Below are positions 58,390 through 64,000 of a stretch of 64,000 nt of DNA, one piece after another. Both the position numbers and the translations under genes were made by a program. Source of the DNA: Cupriavidus sp. (GTDB lineage Bacteria; Pseudomonadota; Gammaproteobacteria; Burkholderiales; Burkholderiaceae); the NCBI GenBank assembly GCA_031180665.1, contig JAPSLP010000004.1:68303-132302 (forward strand), read 5' to 3'. The notes below the pieces were generated by a model that saw only the letters and a program-made list of their open reading frames with translations, did no database searches and was not told the origin of the DNA. The number at the start of each line of letters is the position of its first letter. Positions within the stretch are counted from its first letter, which is position 1.

Positions 58390-59403
58390 TCAGCCGCTCT
58401 TCGTCTTTCGAAGGGCGGCGGCTCCTTTGGCGAACTTCAATGACAATGCGCCCAACAGTACGAGGGGCCATAGGTTTAGTTGAATCCAGAGCAACGCCCT
58501 GCGGCTTGTCGTGGCCTGCTTCAGGTCTTGGCGTCTCGCCTCCAGCCTCGCGACCTCTTGTTCCTGCGTAGAAGTCTTCTCTGCCCACTGCCGAAGCACG
58601 TCCGCCCCAGTTCGGGCCTCAGACGCGCACTGCGACAATCCCATAAGCAGAATCGCGGCATACTCTATCTCTGCTCTCTGAACGTCCCGGAGCAGACGTC
58701 CAGAGTTGTCTTCTTCGTCAAAAGCAGCGCGGTGGATTCGATTCACATGCTCCTGGGTGGAACGTTTAAACTCGTCTACTTCGGAGCTGAAGGCATCAAA
58801 TGCAAGCGGACTTAGCTTAAGCGAACTCAATTTCTCAAATTGAGCGAGGAACCTATCCATTACGAGGTCGGAGAGCGCATTTTTCTGCTGTATGTTCTTG
58901 AGCAGACTGTCACCTGCTATACAAACACTCGCAAGGTTCGCTTCATAGCTGCCCCGAGCCTCTCGTGCAGTTTTGAGAAAGCGCTGAACGAGCGGACCTA
59001 AGTCCTTGACAGCGAGGCACCTAGGTTTCACAGACGCGGGCCCTGGGTCGCAAATTTCCGTCCATTTTTGGATGACTGCGATATGTTCAAGACTGCCTGC
59101 AAGGAGCTGTTCCGCATTGTCAATTTCGACGTTTGGCCTATTATTGCGGAGATCCACTAGCACGGAGTTCTTACGCTCGATCAGCTCTGCGACGTCCAGC
59201 AGTTCACGCTGGACGTCATTTGACAAGAACAGCAGGGAAACGCCGATAGCAGCCAACGGGTAATACACCAAATCAATCCAGTTCCAGACAAAGGAACGGT
59301 AAGTCAGCCAGCCGATTAAGAACGCGGCACAAAACAGACCAACAGAGAGCAGACTAAACAGCAGCATGGGGGTATGCCAATCTACGAATTTTAACGGCAT
59401 CAT
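58390..59403 (-). CDS. Unknown three-helix membrane protein of the AT-richer island
   Basis: A protein of about 337 residues from the ATG at 59403 (GGAG lies about 14 bases upstream; a TTG at 59430 adds nine). Two hydrophobic helices are N-terminal (LLFSLLSVGLFCAAFLIGWL; LVYYPLAAIGVSLLFL) and one near the C-terminus (ALLWIQLNLWPLVLLGALSL). Between them lie about 230 hydrophilic, largely helical residues with coiled-coil character (QEQEVARLEARRQDLKQ near the end). No enzymatic motif is seen. Same direction as the Dam-type methylase and ParB-like genes, so it is probably the third member of one system. Family not recognised. Confidence 0.7.
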   Translation of the reverse strand: MMPLKFVDWHTPMLLFSLLSVGLFCAAFLIGWLTYRSFVWNWIDLVYYPLAAIGVSLLFLSNDVQRELLDVAELIERKNSVLVDLRNNRPNVEIDNAEQLLAGSLEHIAVIQKWTEICDPGPASVKPRCLAVKDLGPLVQRFLKTAREARGSYEANLASVCIAGDSLLKNIQQKNALSDLVMDRFLAQFEKLSSLKLSPLAFDAFSSEVDEFKRSTQEHVNRIHRAAFDEEDNSGRLLRDVQRAEIEYAAILLMGLSQCASEARTGADVLRQWAEKTSTQEQEVARLEARRQDLKQATTSRRALLWIQLNLWPLVLLGALSLKFAKGAAALRKTKSG

Positions 59404-59588
59404 CCAATGCCATATCTCCGTGATGTTCAAGGACGGCTTCTGACGCGGCCGCTTTCTCTAGTTTCCAAGGTACGTGAGGCAAGGCAGAAAGCTTGCGCGG
59501 CTTAACGATCGCGTTGCAGATCGGGCGGCGTTTGATATGGCCATTCCGTAGCGCGCCCCAACCTTCACCACTGCGCTCTGCGTTAAGG
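59404..59588. other. Gap between the methylase and the membrane protein genes
   Basis: About 185 bases. An open frame continues on the minus strand but overlaps both genes and has no domain, so it is not called. A separate promoter for the membrane protein may lie here. Confidence 0.3.
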
Positions 59589-60449
59589 CTACGGACGGGA
59601 CCTATCGCACGACACAAGACCTGCAGGTGCGACAAGATTGTTCGATAGGACCAGCAGTTCGGAGGCTTTGCGCTTAACCTGGGCGTAGTACGTTAAGCCT
59701 TTTCGATAGATTGGCATACCGTCGTACAAGGCCTCAATTTCAGGGACATCGTCATACGTAAGCATCCACGGACACTTCAAGCCGCGGACAAGCTTCGCGA
59801 GGCGGGCGTGATCGGATGGCTCATAGAAGCTCAAGTACAAATCTCTGCCTTGCCCGTAATACGGCGGATCGATGTTGAGCAGCGCTCGCTTGGGCAACCG
59901 TTTGCTCCAGTCTCTTAGACACCGTTCCGCGTCGAGCTGGCTGAGGTGGACGACCTCTTTGTATGTGTGAATGCGCTGTATCTTCTGGATCAATTCGGTT
60001 CGATTGAATCGGCAGTCAAGCGTGTAGTTGCCAGTTTGGTTCTTCCCGCCGATCACGCCGCCTTTCAGTATGCCCGATCGGTTTGTTCGGTTCAAAAACA
60101 GCGTGGCGAATGCGAGTGCCTGAACATCAGCCGTGGCGTCGAAAAGGATGGCACGCTGTCGTTGCCACTCCGCGATGGTGATCTTGGTCTTGAGAATTTT
60201 CTCGCACAGCGGGTCAGGCTCGTGCACGACGGCGTACCAGAATGCAGAAATGGCCGGGTCGATGTCGTTCAGCCATACCTCTGCCATGTCGCCATTCAAT
60301 AGCAGCCGCCATGCAATGCCGGCTCCGCCGGCGAACGGCTCTGCATAGACGCCCCGCAATACATCGTTGGCTCTTGCAAGGTCAAGGACAAACGGGGCAA
60401 GCTGTGTCTTGCCCCCTGGATAGCGCAGCGGGGAGTCTGTTGTAGGCAT
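59589..60449 (-). CDS. Dam-type DNA adenine (N6) methyltransferase
   Basis: A 286-residue protein from the ATG at 60449. Dam/D12-class order: LRYPGGKTQLAPFVL (motif X), YAEPFAGGAGIAWRLLLNG (motif I, SAM binding), WLNDIDPAISAFWYAV (motif II), and the catalytic LLNIDPPYYGQG (motif IV, DPPY), followed by LTYDDVPEI. The recognition sequence cannot be read off. No cognate restriction enzyme is adjacent. The gene follows the ParB-like gene by 44 bases on the same strand. Composition is AT-richer than the host genes, which suggests transfer. Confidence 0.9.
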   Translation of the reverse strand: MPTTDSPLRYPGGKTQLAPFVLDLARANDVLRGVYAEPFAGGAGIAWRLLLNGDMAEVWLNDIDPAISAFWYAVVHEPDPLCEKILKTKITIAEWQRQRAILFDATADVQALAFATLFLNRTNRSGILKGGVIGGKNQTGNYTLDCRFNRTELIQKIQRIHTYKEVVHLSQLDAERCLRDWSKRLPKRALLNIDPPYYGQGRDLYLSFYEPSDHARLAKLVRGLKCPWMLTYDDVPEIEALYDGMPIYRKGLTYYAQVKRKASELLVLSNNLVAPAGLVSCDRSRP

Positions 60450-60493
60450 AAGTTGGAACCATAACAATTTTGTCGGCGGCTGGCCAGCGCAAA

Positions 60494-61864
60494 TTAGCGC
60501 TTTTCCATGGCGTCGAGCATGTATTTGAGAGCTGGCTCCCATGTGTCGAATGCGGCCACTAGATGGCGACGTACTGGGATCGTCCCAAGATGCACCGCGG
60601 TGCCGAGAGTGTGCATGCTATGAGCAATAGCAGACTTGGAGGCGTTCTGGTTCAGGACTTGCAGCACTTTGCGCGGTGCGCCTTCAGCTTTTGCGTCTGC
60701 GGCGCAGGCTTGAGCCATCTCGAAGTCGCTCACATCGGGACGCTTGGGATCATTTCGCCTGTAGTAGAGAACTAACACACGTTCCACGAACGCCCGAAGA
60801 AGATAGTTCGCCGCGAACTCATGGTCATCAATTGGCAAGCCCAGCATCTCGCTACGCAGACGTAGCAGTGTCTTGTCCTTCGACTTCACCGTGAAGCTGG
60901 ACTGCATCAGCTTGTTTCGGTTCGCCGGATTGGCAGAGCTTCGAGGTCTCTGCCCAACATCCTTTGGCTGGGCAGCTGGAGAAGGGCGTACGGCGGGAGT
61001 CGCTGGCTGAGGCAGGCGAGTGACAGGAACCCTTCCACTAGAAGCCAGACGCTGTACATATGCATCACGTTCCGCTGCGTTTGAACGGGAATGTACCGGC
61101 GGTTGCTTCCTGTCAGGCGCCGGAAGACTGTCCAGCACCATTTGGAGCAGGGTCTGATCCACCTCGGAAGGGTCGTGGGTATAGATGAGGCGCCCTTCGT
61201 CGTCGACACCTTTGAGCCCCAGTATCGCCCGACGACTAGTGTTGTTGAGATAGCGCGAAAGTGTGGTGATACTCACGATCGCGCGCTGGTCCGCATCCAA
61301 CAGCCCTACTTCAACAAGGCGATCCCGAACAGCCAGTGCTAGGACGTCTGCCTTAGCCGTTGTTTTGGCTGCGGTCCGTTTGGCGGCGCGAGCCTTGGCA
61401 TCAGGGTCCCATTCACGCGTACCGATGCCCCCCTGCGCGCCGAGATGGCGTCGATCGATCCACGGCTGAGCGTTTGCCCGGTCCGGAAAGACAAAAACCC
61501 TTAGTTCTTGGGGAATATTGCCGTTCTTACTTAGTTTCTGGAACGCTTCGCGGTACTCCGATGGAGCCCGGCTCGGATCCGAGAGTAAAAGCAACGCGCA
61601 TGTGCGCCGATTGCCTTCAACAGCAATGTAGTGGCCGGGCAGTCCATCGTATTTGACAACACCGAGGATTTCCAGCGGACTGAGGGAGCCAATTCTGGCG
61701 ATATCGCCAGCTAATGCGACCAGCTGGGAGTCGCATAGCTTAGCAATGATGTCGGCTTCGCGTTCAAGTGGGTCATGCCGGGGGTTGTCCCCATCTAGAT
61801 GGATCGCCTTTGAGGGGACCGTTAGGTACTCCTCTCTAGCAATGGCCACACTGTTACGAGCCAT
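60494..61864 (-). CDS. ParB/sulfiredoxin-fold protein, first gene of the island trio
   Basis: A 456-residue protein with a strong ribosome-binding site (GGGGGGAG) before the ATG. The N-terminal 130 residues are a ParB/Srx domain (VPSKAIHLDGDNPRHDPL ... LSPLEILGVVKY ... YIAVEGNRRTCALLLL); the EGNRR motif is the nucleotide-binding core of this fold. The middle (residues 130-330) is basic and partly disordered, with a helical segment. The C-terminal 130 residues form another helical domain (FTVKSKDKTLLRLRSEML ... VERVLVLYYRRN). No partner ParA gene is nearby, so partition is unlikely. It is a candidate sensor or nuclease in a defence or modification system. Confidence 0.75.
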   Translation of the reverse strand: MARNSVAIAREEYLTVPSKAIHLDGDNPRHDPLEREADIIAKLCDSQLVALAGDIARIGSLSPLEILGVVKYDGLPGHYIAVEGNRRTCALLLLSDPSRAPSEYREAFQKLSKNGNIPQELRVFVFPDRANAQPWIDRRHLGAQGGIGTREWDPDAKARAAKRTAAKTTAKADVLALAVRDRLVEVGLLDADQRAIVSITTLSRYLNNTSRRAILGLKGVDDEGRLIYTHDPSEVDQTLLQMVLDSLPAPDRKQPPVHSRSNAAERDAYVQRLASSGRVPVTRLPQPATPAVRPSPAAQPKDVGQRPRSSANPANRNKLMQSSFTVKSKDKTLLRLRSEMLGLPIDDHEFAANYLLRAFVERVLVLYYRRNDPKRPDVSDFEMAQACAADAKAEGAPRKVLQVLNQNASKSAIAHSMHTLGTAVHLGTIPVRRHLVAAFDTWEPALKYMLDAMEKR

Positions 61865-62775
61865 GGCTACTCCCCCCTACTTCGCTTACGTTGACCAATA
61901 AGGTAGGTGCGGCCTTACGCAGATATTTCGAGCCCTGTCGGCTGTCAGACAGCATCGTTCTTGGCAACATCTTCGCTCTCCGTACGCTCATACTCTTAAC
62001 CCGTCAAGAATGTCCCGTGCGTCTTACTTCCATGTTGTTGTCTTAAATCCGCGGCGGATCATCACAACCCCAAAGTGGCATCCAAAGGCGCCATGGTAGG
62101 TAGGGAGATCCGAAGGGCGAGATGTTACCTCGAAATCCGCCATATCGGCCCTCGGCAACGTCACATTTTGAGTCTGGCAAGATCTCTCCTTGGTGTGGGT
62201 CCGGGGCGAGAACGTGTATTGGCTTAAACGTTCCTAATAGCTGTTATTACCTCAGCTAGGGACGCTGATACTTGCTAGAAACAACGTTGCGCAGAAATCT
62301 TGACGCTCGAACATGTTGCAGATTTCCGCGCATCAGAGTGGGAAGTGGAAGGGGCAGCAGATTAGCGCTGTCTCAAATACCAGAACGCAAGATGGCCCCC
62401 GTACCGCGAAATCATTGGAAGACGTACATTTATCCTTAGTACAGCGGGACATGGTGGTAAGTACATGGCGGCACCAAGGCTGCGTCAGAGCTGTTTAGGA
62501 TCGCATGAATGACTGCTTGCGGATGTTGCATGGGTGCTGCTATACCGAGAGCTACTTGTTGAAAATCGAAGGCTGGAAGTCGCTTATTGGCCGACATCCG
62601 GCGCCGCAGATTCCCTTTCTCCCCCAAAGCTAACATTCGTACGTCAAACTCAACGCTGTCCTGGTCTCGTCCGCCAAAGGTGTACAGAACGATGGACCCA
62701 GGGCCGCTCGAGGTCGGTACGACGGGCGCAAGCTCGGATACTAGCTGCTAAGCCCAACCGTAACCAGGAGCTGGT
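61865..62775. other. Long region (911 bases) without a recognised gene
   Basis: No open frame here has both a start site and a plausible protein. The left end must hold the promoter of the trio. Composition is AT-richer than the chromosome around it. No insertion-sequence ends, tRNA or clear inverted repeats were found, so it may be decayed DNA or an undetected RNA gene. Confidence 0.4.
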
Positions 62776-63294
62776 ATGTTCGACCACATGAAATTCGGCG
62801 TCACCGACTACACCGCAAGCAAAGCGTTCTTCCTCAAGGCACTGGAGCCGTTGGGCGTAGCTGTAGCCTCAGAAGGCCCACCGTCCTACGGCGTCGAGCT
62901 TTGCCCTCCAGGCAAGCCCTCACTCTGCCTCTTCCAGACCAACGAAAAACCAGCCCATCTCCACCTCGCCTTCAAAGCCGAAACACGCCACCAGGTAGAT
63001 GCCTTCTATCGCGCCGCTCTCGATGCAGGCGCCAAAGACAACGGCCCACCCGGCCTGCGCCCGCACTACCACCCCAACTACTACGCCGCCTTCGTCATCG
63101 GCCCCGATGGCCACAACATCGAAGTCGTTTGCCACGAGCCCGAAGCCGAAGCCAAAGCCAAAGCCAAAGCCAAAGCCAAAGCCAAAGCCAAAGCCAAAGC
63201 CAAAGCCAAAGCCAAAGCCGAAGCGAATCTACCGCTGCACCAAATCCCTGACCCCCTGCCGGCAAAGGCTGACGAAATGCTGCGCCGCCGATGA
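62776..63294 (+). CDS. VOC-family protein with an Ala-Lys repeat tail
   Basis: A 172-residue protein with AGGAG before the ATG. Residues 1-125 are a complete glyoxalase-like domain (FDHMKFGVTDYTASKAFFLKALEPLG, YGVELCPPGKPSLCLFQ, HLHLAFKAETRHQVDAFYRAAL, YYAAFVIGPDGHNIEVVCHEPEA) with His, His and Glu ligand candidates. From about residue 124 comes a run of Ala-Lys/Glu dipeptides coded by GCCAAA hexamers, then a 22-residue end that overlaps the convergent lysR gene by 66 bases. A normal member would end near residue 125, so the tail is a recent extension. Confidence 0.85.
   Translation: MFDHMKFGVTDYTASKAFFLKALEPLGVAVASEGPPSYGVELCPPGKPSLCLFQTNEKPAHLHLAFKAETRHQVDAFYRAALDAGAKDNGPPGLRPHYHPNYYAAFVIGPDGHNIEVVCHEPEAEAKAKAKAKAKAKAKAKAKAKAKAEANLPLHQIPDPLPAKADEMLRRR
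63145..63222 (+). repeat. GCCAAA hexanucleotide repeat inside the VOC gene
   Basis: Eleven perfect GCCAAA copies (63151-63216) are bordered by one GCCGAA on each side. Six-base slippage keeps the frame, so copy-number change alters only the length of the Ala-Lys tail. Confidence 0.95.
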
Positions 63295-64000
63295 CTGGCC
63301 GCGCCCGGGGTGAAACGCCAGAATTGCCCGGAATCGAACCGCCCCGGCGAACGGAACACTTCGCAGCCCAAGCGCCAGATAAGTCCGCGCAACCAGCGGA
63401 TTGGTGATCGCGAGACCGGCACCCGCCAGCACCAGCGCGCATTGCGTATGGCTGTACGGCGTCGTCACGACGAAGCGTGGTGCGATCTGCTGCTCGGCGA
63501 AAGCAGCTTCCAGTTGCCGCTGGGCTGGGTCCGCGGCGTCGAGGCCGATCAGCGGGGCGTCGGCCAGGTCTGCGACGCCGATTTTGGCCCGGGCCGCGAA
63601 GGGGTGCGTTGCCGGCACGATGCAGACTGCCGGCACGGCGTAGAACTCCGAAGCGGTCAGGCCGCTGGTGTCGACCTCATCGCCCATGAAGGCCAGGTCG
63701 AGTTCGCGTTGCAGCAGGCGTTCGCGCAGCGCGCGCGAGCTGTCGACCTCCAGCCTGCATTGGCTGCGCGGGTAGTTGTGCGAAAAGCTGGCCACGGCCG
63801 TTGGCATCACGCTGGCGGCCATCGCATGCAAGGCGCCGACGCGCAATACCGTGTCCTCGTGCTGGCGAAGCAGGTCGATCTTGCGCTGGACGGCGTCGAG
63901 GCCGATATAGACGCGCTCGACCTCGTCCATCAGCGCGGCGGCCTCGGCGGTCGGGACCATGCGGCCCTTGCTGCGGTCGAACAGTCGCAGCTGCGCGATC
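63229..64000 (-). CDS. LysR-family regulator (5' part outside the window)
   Basis: The visible 256 residues start within the helix-turn-helix wing (LRLFDRSKGRMVPTAEAAAL) and include the linker and effector domain (VLRVGALHAMAASVMPTAVASFSHNYPRSQCRLEVDSSRALRERLLQRELDLAFMG, HPFAARAKIGVADLADAPLIG, YSHTQCALVLAGAGLAITNPLVA). The N-terminal DNA-binding helices lie beyond base 64000. The 3' end overlaps the convergent VOC gene by 66 bases. It resembles regulators of amino-acid or opine catabolism in the effector motif QCALVLAGAGLAITNPL. Confidence 0.88.
   Translation of the reverse strand, partial: IAQLRLFDRSKGRMVPTAEAAALMDEVERVYIGLDAVQRKIDLLRQHEDTVLRVGALHAMAASVMPTAVASFSHNYPRSQCRLEVDSSRALRERLLQRELDLAFMGDEVDTSGLTASEFYAVPAVCIVPATHPFAARAKIGVADLADAPLIGLDAADPAQRQLEAAFAEQQIAPRFVVTTPYSHTQCALVLAGAGLAITNPLVARTYLALGLRSVPFAGAVRFRAILAFHPGRGQSSAAQHFVSLCRQGVRDLVQR

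Noticed and set aside
59354-59635. Small minus-strand frame bridging the methylase and membrane protein genes
   Set aside because: It overlaps both supported genes in another frame and shows no domain or start signal.
57969-62775. Attachment-site direct repeats flanking the AT-richer island
   Set aside because: I compared the left and right margins by eye and found no convincing repeat pair, tRNA end or integrase gene, so no integrative element is claimed.

Overview
The window looks like chromosomal DNA of a high-GC betaproteobacterium of the Burkholderiaceae, most like Cupriavidus or Ralstonia. The evidence is the base composition, three periplasmic receptors of the Bug (tripartite tricarboxylate transporter) family, seven LysR-type regulators, an aerobic catabolic gene style, and a complete tad/Flp pilus locus of the Ralstonia type. 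No rRNA, tRNA, CRISPR array, integrase or intact insertion sequence was seen. The assignment rests on reading the sequence, not on a database search.

Left part (1-11.2 kb), envelope and stress genes. After the tail of an alcohol dehydrogenase come small secreted low-complexity proteins, a DUF4142 protein, a methyltransferase, a BON-domain protein followed by an acidic protein, and a TpsB-type outer-membrane transporter with no visible TpsA partner. Next are two divergently transcribed, paralogous glycine-rich lipoproteins that share a control region rich in palindromes.

Tad locus (11.5-24.3 kb). One long plus-strand run encodes Flp pilin, prepilin peptidase (TadV), a TadE minor pilin, RcpC/CpaB, the secretin RcpA/CpaC, TadZ/CpaE, the ATPase TadA/CpaF, TadB, TadC, the lipoprotein TadD, a DUF3613 protein, TadG and a sigma-54 activator. 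Many of these genes overlap or nearly touch. tadD carries what looks like a palindromic repeat inserted in its signal-sequence region.

Regulatory and toxin segment (24.4-27.1 kb). An unknown gene and an XRE regulator lie behind two perfect LexA boxes, back to back with a hipBA toxin-antitoxin pair.

Catabolic middle (27.1-52.2 kb). LysR plus mmsA; a Bug receptor with a CoA-transferase; LysR with a luciferase-like oxidoreductase; an MFS exporter; a LacI-controlled divergent cluster (cupin dioxygenase-like, SnoaL-like, Bug receptor, VOC, SDR, lacI) with two identical perfect operators; a YaiI-family protein; LysR with argC and an Asp/Glu racemase-like gene; a YciB-like membrane protein; a three-subunit FAD/2Fe-2S amino-acid or opine oxidase operon with its own Bug receptor and LysR; and a secreted amidohydrolase.

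Right part (52.2-64 kb). A VWA membrane protein, a glycerophosphodiesterase, a streptothricin-acetyltransferase-like GNAT, a ParD-like/map pair, an isochorismatase-fold protein and YggL come first. Then a visibly AT-richer island (about 58.3-62.7 kb) holds three minus-strand genes: a ParB/Srx-domain protein, a Dam-type adenine methyltransferase and a three-helix membrane protein. This trio is the best candidate here for an undescribed (possibly anti-phage) system. The window ends with a VOC protein carrying an Ala-Lys hexanucleotide-repeat tail that runs into a convergent LysR gene.
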